64,000 nt of DNA from Girardinichthys multiradiatus (taxonomy: Eukaryota > Chordata > Actinopteri > Cyprinodontiformes > Goodeidae). Below, one piece after another: positions 52,769 to 64,000 of this stretch (position 1 is the first letter of the stretch; each line of letters starts with the position of its first letter). The translations under genes and the position numbers were made by a program. The stretch lies in assembly GCF_021462225.1 (NCBI RefSeq), contig NC_061794.1, positions 42,594,914-42,658,913 of the forward strand, written 5' to 3'. The notes beneath the pieces are model-generated. The model was not told where the DNA came from and made no database searches. It worked only from the letters and a program-made list of their open reading frames with translations.

Positions 52769-54262
52769 CTAAAACCAAGTGTTGTCTTTTTGATCATGCC
52801 ATGTCTGTCTTGCCTGCCCGTTTGTTTTGTTCCTGACTTTGCGCTTCTTCTTAGGCCTGTTCTCTGTTTGAATGTTTAACACCCTAACTTTGCCTTTTCC
52901 TGCTCTGTCTGAACGGACACATGTTTCCCACACAAGCTGAGCATATCTACGAGTCTCCTGCATGGAGAGATTCTCTGTTATGCAATGCATGGTCACTTCA
53001 TACTGCACGCTAATGTGGAGGTTGTGAAGAAACAACAACTTAAAAGTGTGGTCTTTTTCAAGACCTGGAGCATAACATCCCTGAAAATAAGCTGTCTTTA
53101 AACGGTGGAGATATTCTCAGTGAGGTTCGTCTTGTTTTTGCAAAACTGTCAAAGCATTAATAGTGGCAGCTGCTTCATCTCTGTAAACATAGTACTCCTC
53201 TCTAAGAGGCTGGCAGAGAGCTGGATAACTGTCACTAATTTCTGGAGGAAGAGTTTTTATGAACACATGAACACTCTTAGCTATTGTTTTCCAAATAAGC
53301 CTCAGCTTCTCACGATCAGAAGGAAAACGCAAGTCAAGAAGACAATGTTCAACTTCAAACAGGTAAGCATCAATATTTGACTCCTGGCTACCAGGATCAA
53401 AAACTTCTATGTCCTTAGCAAGGGATTCAAGCTGCTTAAAATGGACACCATGCTCCCAAGGTGGACCACGTCCATCTGAGAAGTCATGCTGGTTAAGTTC
53501 ATGAAATGGTGGAAGATCATGATCTAATCTCTGGGGATGAAAACAAGTTTTCTCATGATTTAAATGAGAGCTTTCTAATGAATGGACTCGTGCAAGTGGT
53601 GGTGGGTCAGGTTGGATTGAGTCACCTGAGAACCATGTGCGTCTCTCCTGGCTCCTAGGTGTCAACACAGAGTCAGAAGGGAGAGGGGTGCCGATCAGGC
53701 CGGAACGGTGCTCCTTCCACCCAATTGGACTACTTATGCATGCTGAGTCCAGCACTCGGTCATCTTGGTGGTTGTTCACTGCAATGGGATTTGGCAGGAC
53801 ACCACTGGAGACCATCTGACTTCCAACATTTCTGTTATGGTCTCTGGAAGTAAGTTGAACACTTTGATACAGTTTAGGAAGGGGAGACTCTGATCTAGTT
53901 GCTGGATGCCTGCTGTCTGAGTCTGCTTCCCGCTGCAGCTGCTGTGAGTGAAAATTCAAATCAGGTACCTGAAAGGTGGGGGTCTGTTCCCCCCTTTGGG
54001 CTGAAACTTTCTTGAGCTCATCTGCCTTCAGGTCCACTAACTTTGCTTCAGCTCTCTCCTCAGCTTTTGAGACTTCAAGCTTTGCAGCATTCTCTCTTTC
54101 AAGGGCCATCTGGTGGTCAGTCTGTAACTGCAGATATGTTTTAACTTCCAGTTGGGATTTCTGCTGATACAACAAGGTAAGCTGACAAAGAACATCTGAA
54201 ATGAGAGCCTCTCTAGTCGGATACTTAATGAAGTTTACCAACTCCTGAATCCTCTCATGCTA
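52769..54262 (-). pseudogene. LTR-retroelement gag relic
   Basis: One - strand frame is open for 374 codons (54241-53117), with no ATG at its upstream end: the open frame reaches back only to a TAG near 54262. Its N-terminal third is rich in K, E, A and Q and looks coiled-coil. A proline/serine linker follows, then a capsid-like region beginning DIEVFDPGSQESNIDAYLF. After a frameshift near 53117, the frame 53038-52769 continues with a capsid-tail-like part and a basic KKRK cluster. No protease or polymerase follows, because the element is cut at about 52720. Family assignment (gypsy-type versus endogenous retrovirus) is open. It is inactive. Confidence 0.65.
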
Positions 54263-54264
54263 CT

Positions 54265-55356
54265 CCTTTCTCTAAGGATATTTTGATTTTAGCATTAATT
54301 CTTCACCTTTCTTGGGAGGAAATAGTGATGAGATACTACTCTTAACCTTTAAGGGAATTTGTTTAAAAATGCAAAGGAAAAAGAAAATTGCTACACTTCT
54401 TAAGGGTAATAGCTTAGCTTAGCACCAGAATCAAACACACACCTTTAAAATACCGTTAATAAAAGGGTTAAAAGGCATGAGCGCGGACGGCGCGTTATGA
54501 CCGATCTTCTGTGTTTAAAATCACCCTTTAAATAAAGTTTGTCTTATCTTTAAAAACACACAAACACAGAACACAACCTGAGCACGTGTGCTGCAGATAG
54601 CCTGCTAGCAATAAATAGCTGAGTTTCACACAAACAAAACCAAACTTCATAAAATGAAAAACGTTTAGATAATTTCAATGTAAATATTTCTGTATTACTC
54701 TGCCCAAACACCACACCTCATATAAACGTGTTGAGGAGCTGTCCGGGCGACGATGAAGTTTGAAGAAAGCTCTGTGAACAAAGGGTTAGCTTCCAGCTAA
54801 CCTCCGGAGCAGTGGCTGGGCGGCCCGTTCTGTCCGCTGACCACACTGCACGTTACCACAGAACGAGGCTCCTGTTGTCCTCCTTTCAGACTGGGAAACT
54901 GCTCCACTCTGCTTCATAGAGACAGCATCTCTGCAGAGGACTCTCTGGAACAGCGTTTGCTTCTGCAGGCCTCAGAGAGAAAGTAAAGCCAGGCTTGTAC
55001 CTTAATTCCCGATCATGAATTAATCTACCGGATACACAGACAGTGATTCATTTGTACTTATCTTAGTGCATATGGTCGATGATCGTATGACACTCTCGGA
55101 TCCTGTTGAAGAGTTATGTCTGTTTGCCAGCAAAGAGACATTAGTGCGCTTGCCTCCTCTATCCCGATGATCACCAGTGTGGAAGAGACAGGATGTAGCA
55201 AGAGCGGTGCTTTTATTTGGTCAGTGACATCACAGGAAGTCAGCAGCTACCCCGTTTCCTGGCTGTGCCAGAAGTAGGTTAATGCAATTTATTTTGAAAG
55301 TTCCAGGAAAGCCTGTACTGGCCTTTCACGTTGTAACCATGGCTGGGGTCCCAACA
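54265..55356 (-). mobile_element. Leader and probable 5' LTR of the gag element
   Basis: On the - strand the segment starts TGTTGGGACCCCAGCC at 55356. It has a TATA-like AATAAAAG near 55218, and the gag frame follows after a CpG-containing leader (for example GGCGCGTTATGACC in reverse near 54490). The LTR end and primer-binding site were not located with confidence. A TGGCTTTACTTTC word near 54990 is one possibility. No matching 3' LTR is present on the left side. Confidence 0.5.
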
Positions 55357-56230
55357 AATGTATCCAAAAATATTTTGAACCGTAGCTATCAGGAGGGATC
55401 GGTGAACTATCCTGGAGATTTTCGTGTGTCTACAATAATCCGTGTAGATGTGACATTGTAGAAAAGTCGATAATTTTGAAATTGTTCAATTTGAAGCAAT
55501 TTTGGGAAGGACAGATTTGGTACTCCTAAACAAACCTTTTTTATGAAAAAACCATAAAAGGTATCAAAAGAATTCCTTCACTGTGAGTGCCAGCAAGGTC
55601 TGAAGATAAATCTGCACAAGGCTCATGTCTCTACCTCGAACGGTTTACGAGAAGCGGCGATTCGAAAACATGTGAGTTTAAGGATTTTTTGCTCTGATTT
55701 TTTCTGAAATTCCTACAGATTTCCAATTCAGGTTGTGTTGACTTTGCATTGCTTTGGGACGTGTTGCCGGAAAACTGTTAGTCTCACATCAATGAGGGTG
55801 ACATTTTCTTAATCGCGAAAGAGCATCCTACGTTTTGATATATAATTTCTATAGGTAGAGTGAAAATTGAGGGAGTGAGGAGAGTTTGTTCGTTCTTTCT
55901 CAGGTTATTCAAAAACCTACAGTGTACACTCAAGCAACACGAACATTCCGTCATTGGATTACATTATAAAACTGAAAATCTGAAAAAATTGTAATAAAGT
56001 TTGACTGAAAATTGTAGAAAAACTGTAAAAGATATAAAAAAGTTTAATTAAACAGTAATAGCAGAAGATTGTGAAACCACTTTAAAAGTTGAATGGTGTT
56101 TCTAGATGAAAGTATGCAGAAGTAGTTAAATGGCAAAAACAGTGAAGTTTTAGTGGAATTTGTGTCGTTTTCCATTCATTTCAATGGGAGCAAAATGTGC
56201 ATTAATGCATTCTCACTGATTAACTTTTTT
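55357..56230 (+). repeat. Dispersed repeat R, right copy (longer)
   Basis: The 55695-56215 part matches the left copy. The extra 340 bases at its left contain TTGAACCGTAGCTATCAGG and GAACGGTTTACGAGAAGC. Some words recur within the copy, for example GTAGAAAA-type words at about 55457 and 56022. It has no open frame of note. Confidence 0.7.
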
Positions 56231-56234
56231 GATG

Positions 56235-58975
56235 ATGTTCTAATTTACTGACAGACACCATATGTCAGGTCAGTACCTTTTGTTTCCAGAATATAATTTT
56301 ATTTTTCATCTTAGAGAACAATGGGAATTGCAACATATGAGTGGGCAGAGACAGTCTTAGTGGCCTACCCAGCATCAACCTTTGGTAAATACTCAGATTA
56401 AGAAGGTCCATGAATAGTGCTGGTATATTCTGCTCTTTCTGTCATAAAGACGCCTTTAAATTCCTCCTAATCCTCATGTTAAAGGTGTGCCAGCTGAGTG
56501 GCTTAAGCAATGTTCTGCTAGTGACTGACAAATGTTGTCATTAGACCTGCAGGATTCAGAATGCTATGCTCTGTGCAGTACTCTTTCATATACCAGAATG
56601 GATCATGGGCTATAATTCTACACAGCTCACCTAGATTCGTTTAATTTTAAAATATCAAATTGTTTTCCTCCACACTCTCATGATTTCATCTACAGTCGTC
56701 ATCGCCAGTTTCCTCTCTCCATCGTCTGTCTAAAACTGGCAGTTTTGTTGCATTCCAAGAGGTTGATAAATCAATCCATCAAAAATTTCTTTGCGGTGAA
56801 ACTCAATCAAGAAAGGTCATGTCGGCGGGAAAAGAACAGATTAAATTAGCATTGAATTAGACATGGAAAGTGAGCTCTGTCAAAACCATCACTGTGCTCA
56901 GCACAATTAGAATATGTTAATTATGCATTTCATTAAGGGGCCTCAGTGCTCTTTGAATGTGAGATGAAATGTCACTGGTGTAGGCAGCCGAAAAATGGAA
57001 GATTGCCAGGCACAACTTTCTTTGTGCAATGTGTGACACCTTCATTAACATCAGGGATTGCTAGTCTGATTAGACTTTTTGTATTAGTTTAAGCCTTTAG
57101 GCTTTCAAATGCTATGCCTTTTTTCTCCTTTTTGATGTGGCAGCTAAGACCGTTCTCTGTTTCCTAGCAGATATTGTGTGTGGTTCAGTTCTTTGTTTAA
57201 AATTTCAAACATAATGCCATGACACCGGGCAAAACATCTCATTGTCTTTGGGTAGATGACGGCATTTACCTCGTCTTTGTTTCCATAATCTTGGGTCACT
57301 TTCAGGAATGTGGGTGTTTGAGAATTCATGCACCATGTGTTCAGTACCAGGATTCTTTGGGTAAAAAACTGTGAATATTTATTGTAGAATATTAGTAGGA
57401 AGAAAGGAAGGTAAGAAGAGAGGGAGCGAGGAAGGTACAAGTTTTATAAATACATGTGTTGAGTCCAGAATGGTTTACTGCTCTTTCCAACAACAATTCA
57501 GGATCCATCATTTAATGAAAAAGATAACCAGTTATGACCATTCTTAAATGATTGCCAATCATCCCCTCAAGTGGAAATTCCAAAAAGTTTTTTTTTTCCA
57601 CAAGGTAAGACTATGCTTTGCTAAGAAAATATGTAGAGAAATTCTCCTCTCCAAAAGAAAATATTGTGACTCAGCTGCATCTAAACAAACTACAAGAATC
57701 ACTGAACAATCTTTCTTGCCAGTCCAAATGAAAATGCCTTATTTTCCAAAACGACATATGACATTCACACCTGGATAATACGATATCATTGGGATTGTTA
57801 CTTTGATTGGGATTGTTGGTTCCATGAAAGAATAACACTATTCATGTTTTAAACTTTGACTAGAATCATTAAGATGCACTCTTCAGCAGCAGAATTGTAT
57901 TGCTTGATGTTGTTGGTGTGATAAGAAAATCAATAAAATGATCATCCAGTTATAGAGATTTTTGTGTTTTCATTCAACAGTGTATGATCAGGATTGGGGA
58001 TGAATCAAGGTGAAACTTTGATGTTTCCTCTGGTTTCCTTAAATAAATGTCTTACTTGCACAGCACCCTGATATTAATTTATGAATTGCTGCCACCCATC
58101 CAGCCATGCATTTACTATACCCAGCATATAAATAAAATATCTAAGCTCTGTTTAGAATGGTGACTGGTTCTGCCACATTTCCTTTGGCATGTTTTACTTG
58201 TTTGGTTACTTCTTTACCCTTTTTTGGTAACATTTTCTTATGTTTTACAAAGGTGAAGCTCTTTGAATGGGATGCCTGACTTAGTACTGATGAAAACATG
58301 CCGGTTTAAATAATCTGACCCCATTCACCTGTGTGAACTTTCAAAGACTAACCAATAGCTGATTGTGGGCAGTCAGCTGCTGAGGTTGTGGGCAGCATAG
58401 AGGTGACAAAAGGCTTTGGTTCATACCATTCTGTGTGCAGTTTTTCCTATTAGGCTTCACAAAGTTGTTGTGATTTTCTGCTGATGTGGAGTGAACCAAC
58501 ATTAGATATAACTGCATTGAAATCTATGTAATACTGTGTTGGTGTCCTCTTTACTGTCTGAACCTCTGGACTCAGGTTCTGCACAGTGTTGTTAGTGTTC
58601 AGACACCTCATAAACCATAAACATGCTGATCTTGGCATGTTTTTTGTACTACACATTTTCATGTTATAATTGTTATGTTTGACTGCATTTAATGAAACTG
58701 AAATATACTTCGGTGGGGCTGTATCACTGGATTGCATGGAACTGTATTTGAAGCTGACCTGCACACATTTTCTGCAACACACCCTAAGATGACGTCTGTT
58801 TGTTATTTGGTGCTAAATTGATTCATGTTAAAACAAAAGTACATCCACTGTCAGTAGTGGTTTAATGATCTGCTCTGTACCAGGCTCTACAGTTATTTAA
58901 ACTTAACCTCAAGTGTAACATTCGGAATATCATTTTTACTAAATAAAGATGAATTCAAACTATTTTCTTCAGCAC
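56235..58975. other. Intergenic DNA, no gene; one strong non-coding candidate
   Basis: The segment 56820-57080 is repeat-poor and dense in homeodomain- and POU-like words (TTAATTATGCATTTCATTAA at 56917). Elsewhere the DNA is AT-rich. The frames at 57144-57440, 57548-57778 and 58450-58782 have no recognised domain. Confidence 0.4.
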
Positions 58976-58980
58976 TAGAG

Positions 58981-59140
58981 GCCTTTATTTTTCCTTTTTT
59001 TGACAGTAGGCAGACAGGAAAGAGGGGCAGACATTTGGCAAAGGTCACCAGGTCCAGGACTCAAACCCGGGACAGCCACATTGAGGGCTATAGCCTCTAT
59101 TTATGGTGCCATGCTTAACCCCTACACCACCAGTGCTGCA
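58981..59140 (-). repeat. tRNA-derived SINE, copy B
   Basis: On the - strand it begins GGTGGTGTAGGGGTTAAGCA (A-box-like), has GGGTTTGAGTCC (B-box-like), and ends AAAAATAAAGGC. It shares its middle and end with the + strand SINE at 10685-10850. It is the better preserved B box of the two. Confidence 0.75.
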
Positions 59141-59144
59141 TGAA

Positions 59145-60355
59145 ATTCAAACTATTTTCACCAAAAAAAAAGAAAATCAAATCTAAAAGAACTGTAAATT
59201 TTTACCATAAACATTTATAACTATATTGAGTTGAGCTGAACTGGTTTAAATTGGGTTAGATAATTTAACAGTAATGCTAAACACAAAATAAACTATGTGT
59301 TTTTCTTTTTAATTTTATAGATAGTGCCACTTTCTCATTGCTTGTCTACTTAGAGTATTTATTTGTATTTGTCTCCTAATTGCAGCCATTAATGGGTCTA
59401 CTACCACCATAAACTGTATATTTTGTTATTTTGTTCCCTAGTCTTACTGAACCAGTGCTTCTGTGTTTTTTGTGTGTTTGCACAGTTTTCTAAAACTCCC
59501 AACAGGTCTTGGGAGATGACAGTTTCACACTGAGCCTCATTCTGTTGCAGGTTTCTTCCTGTAAAAGGGAGTTCTTCCTCTCCACTGTCATTATATGCAT
59601 GCTGAAGAGGAGGGATCTTTGTAAAGTTATTGATTTAATACAGTTGACTGGGCTTCCTTGGACATTTTGTTACCATTTGATATTGTAAATTAAATTGGAC
59701 TGCATTGTGTTTGTAATTTGAATTGAATTTGAATCTATTTGATGGGACTGTATTGAATTGATTTGATTAGATAATATGAAGATCTGGAAAATATTTTGCT
59801 TAAAGTAGCTATCAAAAGTTGTGGTCATAAAGGGATGGACCTGGTCAGCAACAATACTCAGGTAGGCTATTGGCATTTAAACAATTATCAGTTGGTACTC
59901 AGGGCGACAAGACCAGATGGATCCATGTTTTTATGTTTTTATGCCATTAGGTGTTTTCTTTTGCGCAACCGCTGCTTACTCCACTACGTACTCTTTTTCA
60001 GAAAATTCTCTGTAAACCGAGACATGGTTGTGAGTGAAAATTAGGTAAGATTTTTGGTATTACCTCTTTTATATGTATTCATTGTTGTGATTGTTTGATT
60101 TGTTATATGCTCTGTGCTGCAGCAGCCTTTCTCCAACACAAATCTTTCATGAAAGAGGATTAAAACATTGAACCTTGAACCTAGACCAGTGGTTTCTGAA
60201 TATTCCCTCAAACATCAGAAATGCAGAAAGTTACTGTCATGTGATTCAGTTTCTCCATTTGTGTTAACAATTATTATCAGGTTAGCTGAACAGGTTTATC
60301 TCACTAAGGGGTCTGTGGGTTTATAAATAAACTTAACTGAACTGAAAACTGAATA
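59145..60355 (+). mobile_element. Decayed L2-like LINE 3' end
   Basis: The text at 59540-59600 (CAGGTTTCTTCCTGTAAAAG, GTTCTTCCTCTCCACTGTC) is the sense form of the 3' untranslated region seen in reverse at about 22915-22960 and 36240-36290. The end at 60318-60350 (TATAAATAAACTTAACTGAA) is a degraded LINE tail. The part before about 59495 is not assigned. Confidence 0.55.
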
Positions 60356-60357
60356 TA

Positions 60358-61967
60358 CAGGTCCTTCTCAAAATATTAGCATGTTGTGATAAAGTTCATT
60401 ATTTTCCATAATGTCATGATGAAAATTTAACATTCATATATTTTAGATTCATTGCACACTAACTGAAATATTTCAGGTCTTTTATTGTCTTAATACGGAT
60501 GATTTTGGCATACAGCTCATGAAAACCCAAAATTCCTATCTCACAAAATTAGCATATTTCATCCGACCAATAAAAGAAAAGTGTTTTTAATACAAAAAAC
60601 GTCAACCTTCAAATAATCATGTACAGTTATGCACTCAATACTTGGTTGGGAATCCTTTTGCAGAAATGACTGCTTCAATGCGGCGTGGCATGGAGGCACT
60701 CAGCCTGTGGCACTGCTGAGGTCTTATGGAGGCCCAGGATGCTTCGATAGCGGCCTTTAGCTCATCCAGAGTGTTGGGTCTTGAGTCTCTCAACGTTCTC
60801 TTCACAATATCCCACAGATTCTCTATGGGGTTCAGGTCAGGAGAGTTGGCAGGCCAATTGAGCACAGTGATACCATGGTCAGTAAACCATTTACCAGTGG
60901 TTTTGGCACTGTGAGCAGGTGCCAGGTCGTGCTGAAAAATGAAATCTTCATCTCCATAAAGCTTTTCAGCAGATGGAAGCATGAAGTGCTCCAAAATCTC
61001 CTGATAGCTAGCTGCATTGACCCTGCCCTTGATAAAACACAGTGGACCAACACCAGCAGCTGACACGGCACCCCAGACCATCACTGACTGTGGGTACTTG
61101 ACACTGGACTTCTGGCATTTTGGCATTTCCTTCTCCCCAGTCTTCCTCCAGACTCTGGCACCTTGATTTCCGAATGACATGCAGAATTTGCTTTCATCCA
61201 AAAAAAGTACTTTGGACCACTGAGCAACAGTCCAGTGCTGCTTCTCTGTAGCCCAGGTCAGGCACTTCTGCCGCTGTTTCTGGTTCAAAAGTGGCTTGAC
61301 CTGGGGAATGCGGCACCTGTAGCCCATTTCCTGCACACGCCTGTGCACGGTAGCTCTGGATGTTTCTACTCCAGACTCAGTCCACTGCTTCCGCAGGTCC
61401 CCCAAGGTCTGGAATCGGCCCTTCTCCACAATTTCCCTCAGGGTCCGGTCACCTCTTCTCGTTGTGTAGCGTTTTTTGCCACACTTTTTCCTTCCCACAG
61501 ACTTCCCACTGAGGTGCCTTGATACAGCACTCTGGGAACAGCCTATTCGTTCAGAAATTTCTTTCTGTGTCTTACCCTCTTGCTTGAGGGTGTCAATAGT
61601 GGCCTTCTGGACAGCAGTCAGGTCGGCAGTCTTACCCATGATTGGGGTTTTGAGTGATGAACCAAGCTGGGAGTTTTAAAGGCCTCAGGAATCTTTTGCA
61701 GGTGTTTAGAGTTAACTCGTTGATTCAGATGATTAGGTTCATAGCTCGTTTAGAGACCCTTTTAATGATATGCTAATTTTGTGAGATAGGAATTTTGGGT
61801 TTTCATGAGCTGTATGCCACAATCATCCGTATTAAGACAATAAAAGACCTGAAATATTTCAGTTAGTGTGCAATGAATCTAAAATATATGAATGTTAAAT
61901 TTTCATCATGACATTATGGAAAATAATTAACTTTATCACAATATGCTAATATTTTGAGAAGGACCTG
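60358..61967 (-). mobile_element. Nearly intact Tc1 transposon, DD34E
   Basis: Both ends start CAGGTCCTTCTCAAAATATT when read inward, and both are flanked by TA. The inverted repeats are each exactly 200 bp (60358-60557 and 61768-61967). By eye they differ at only three positions and show no indel. The element is 1610 bp and carries one uninterrupted transposase gene. It inserted next to the LINE tail at 60355. Confidence 0.95.
60635..61639 (-). CDS. Tc1 transposase, 334 residues, uninterrupted
   Basis: The ATG at 61639 opens MGKTADLTAVQKATIDTLKQ, and the frame runs to the TGA at 60635, the usual length for Tc1 transposases. Residues about 8-50 and 60-110 form the two helix-turn-helix parts of the paired-like DNA-binding domain (CSQSAVSRHLSG near 34). 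A KKCGKKRYTTRR segment between them is basic like the GRPR-type linker. The catalytic triad is D148 (LFLDESKF), D238 (FQHDLAPAH) and E273 ([11 protein letters not shown]), with 34 residues between the last two. The family excises and inserts DNA at TA. All key residues are present, so activity is possible but untested. Confidence 0.93.
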   Translation of the reverse strand: MGKTADLTAVQKATIDTLKQEGKTQKEISERIGCSQSAVSRHLSGKSVGRKKCGKKRYTTRRGDRTLREIVEKGRFQTLGDLRKQWTESGVETSRATVHRRVQEMGYRCRIPQVKPLLNQKQRQKCLTWATEKQHWTVAQWSKVLFLDESKFCMSFGNQGARVWRKTGEKEMPKCQKSSVKYPQSVMVWGAVSAAGVGPLCFIKGRVNAASYQEILEHFMLPSAEKLYGDEDFIFQHDLAPAHSAKTTGKWFTDHGITVLNWPANSPDLNPIENLWDIVKRTLRDSRPNTLDELKAAIEASWASIRPQQCHRLSASMPRRIEAVISAKGFPTKY

Positions 61968-61969
61968 TA

Positions 61970-64000
61970 ATTACTGATACAGTTAAACAATGACCCATCA
62001 TCGAATATGTTGTTGTTCATCTGGGGTTATATTTACTTCAGCTTCACATGTAAATACCAGAAAACTAAAAAAATTTGGAGATTTGTCCTGTAACTCAATC
62101 TGAGGATAATGTTTTTGTGTTTATCGTAAACTTCCAAGGGAACTCCAAAATATGCCACACATTGTAACGGTTGACAGGTCATCAGGCTGCATTTTGTGGC
62201 AATCAAGTTGGGAATAGATGATGGGTAAGTGAAAGTTGGCTCGTCACTGCACCTTACATTACAGATCAGCCAACTTTGAAAACGTCATTAAAACAAAATG
62301 AAAGTATTTCCCCTTGCTCTTAAATGAAATCGACATGCTTCAGGAAGAAATGATGAAAGCTAGGAGTGGGAGCTGTCTTACAATCTCAGCCCCCACATAC
62401 TTTGATGGCATAAGATGATTCTTGCATGCTGGAACTGTATTGTAGAAATGATTGTTTCCAGAAGACCCCATCTCACAGATGTAATATAGATGTCTGGAAT
62501 GAATGACTACCTGCTGGTCTATCTCTGCACCCATAACTGTGAATATACAGCACCTGTGGAAAAGAGCTCCGACCTCAGTAGCTATATGAGAGGGTGAGGG
62601 AGTTGGGGATTCAATTTTTCATGTCTTTTTGGTTTGCTGTATACCAGTCATTAATGTAAAATCATTCAATACTAGAATAATTTAAATGGATATCAAGAGT
62701 TCCTTTTTTACCAGTTTAACCACAGAAAGCACTCTGCAGAGCCTCATATCTGTTCCTATGAGGATGTATTACAATGTTTGCTAGTTCATATTTTCTGTAG
62801 CTACTTTTCACTTCAACCACCTCGCTTGGTCAGCATTACTTTCAACATGAAAGATGGTTTAGAGACAGCCACCATGGCTAGGTCCTGTAAACGATGAAAT
62901 CAGATCATTCACTGCCTGAGCTGAGTTTGAGTTTTGGGTTTATTGGGATCCTGTCGGGGCACCGGAGGCTCTAGCAGGAGCACAGCTTACATCTCAGGTG
63001 GGAGAAATTCAGTTTGTTCACAACTTTTCCACAGGTGTGCCATTTGCCTTTCTTGTTGTGCTGTCAAACGCTTGTCACATTAAAACCTCAGCAGCTCTGA
63101 CAGCCGCTCTCCTAAGAGAAGTGGACTAATTAAAATGTATCAAACATTTGATTTTTTTCTAGACATGGAGTCATTTTTTTTCCATGTGTTTGATCTGATA
63201 GAGGCGTCAATAACTAAATGAACAATGGAACCATCATGTTAGAAAACAATCTACTTACAGGTCTGGTACTGCAGGGGAGCGCTCATTCAAAAGTGAAAAA
63301 TGAGCGACTCTGTCCAGGGCCCTAAATGTATTCCATGGCCGGAGAATGAACTCGCTGGCCATGTGACATGTGATTTACACAGGAAAAGGCCTGTGACTAT
63401 ACTGTGATAGATCTACGCTGAAGTCTGCCTGGGCTCACTCTATGACATATAATCCTTCTCTTTTAAGTTGTAAGATAAAGATAGATAACAAAATGCTGTA
63501 TTGATTTCCGTGTCTGCACAGTAGCTGACTTTTTGGGACTACCCATGTGTTGCTCAGAGTCTTGACCACAGTGATCGTTTCTGCGGCACTTCATACTTTA
63601 CTTGATGTTTATATTTTCGGCATTGGATAAGTTTGATTTAATAACATTTAATATCTAAAGAAAAATGGAACTGCATTCAGATCTATTTAACTTTGGACAG
63701 CTGCAGATAGAAAGTGTCCAATGTGCAAAACATTTGTGTCGCCACTGATGCCACACATGATTAGAGAGGTTTGTATAATTAATTAATTGAAATGAACTTG
63801 TTAAAATCCCAACTCTAGTTTGTTCACATCTGCAAAATGAGGTGGCAATGATGTATCTGGAGTAGAACATGGCATGAACCAGAAAATAATTAGGGGATAT
63901 TTTAATTTGATAAAAAAAATCTGATTTAAACTAATCTGCATGTGCCTCCAATATGACTTGCATATTGTAAAAACACTTTAAAAGCTTGAATCTATTGTAC
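61970..64000. other. Intergenic DNA to the window edge, no gene
   Basis: No element with ends or coding frame was supported. The part from about 62860 to 63450 has balanced composition and no recognised repeat, and may be conserved non-coding DNA. The frames at 62340-62534 and 63655-63870 on the - strand have no domain. Confidence 0.4.

Noticed and set aside
51907..56230. The R repeats as the LTRs of the gag element
   Set aside because: They lack TG...CA ends, differ by 340 bp in length, and the gag leader already has its own LTR-like start at 55356 on the - strand.
60726..61679. + strand frames across the intact Tc1 element
   Set aside because: They are shadows of the transposase on the opposite strand.

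Overview
This 64 kb window looks like teleost nuclear DNA. It has a spliced vertebrate zinc-finger gene with GT-AG introns, long AT-rich non-coding stretches, many Tc1/mariner copies, L2-like non-LTR retrotransposons with an AATTG-type 3' tail, tRNA-derived SINEs and solo LTRs. The repeat mix suggests a percomorph, possibly a killifish-type lineage, but I could not test that. Nothing bacterial, phage or organellar was seen.

The only host protein gene I can support is znf217 on the + strand. A CpG-containing 5' region and a probable non-coding first exon lie at about 1.0-1.8 kb. Coding exons are at 4293-5658, 5717-5824, 7151-8437 and 8565-8677, and a poly(A) signal is at 9948. All three coding introns are phase 1. 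The exons join in frame to give about 957 residues, with at least eight C2H2 fingers and a PLNLS CtBP-binding motif.

From about 10 kb to the right edge I find no further host exon, so the region reads as a gene desert downstream of znf217. Its content is layered mobile DNA. There are about a dozen decayed Tc1/mariner copies and one nearly intact copy (60358-61967: 334-residue DD34E transposase, 200-bp terminal inverted repeats with 3 mismatches). A large L2-like LINE on the - strand (about 35953-41518) was later split by a solo LTR (37453-37864) and by a second type of Tc1/mariner with DD36E spacing (38252-39506). Other elements are a solo LTR with a perfect 5-bp target duplication (45312-45988), an LTR-retroelement gag relic with leader and probable 5' LTR (about 52.7-55.4 kb, - strand), and two copies of one SINE family.

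Between these elements are repeat-poor blocks with homeodomain- and POU-like words (for example 33.6-34.3, 43.6-44.5 and 56.8-57.1 kb). They could be conserved non-coding regulatory elements, but that is inference and needs a cross-species alignment.

I found no convincing undescribed biological system. The most interesting items are the datable nested insertion in the LINE, the DD36E element, the young Tc1 copy and a one-residue change in a corepressor-binding motif of znf217. Mobile-element boundaries given as round numbers are approximate.
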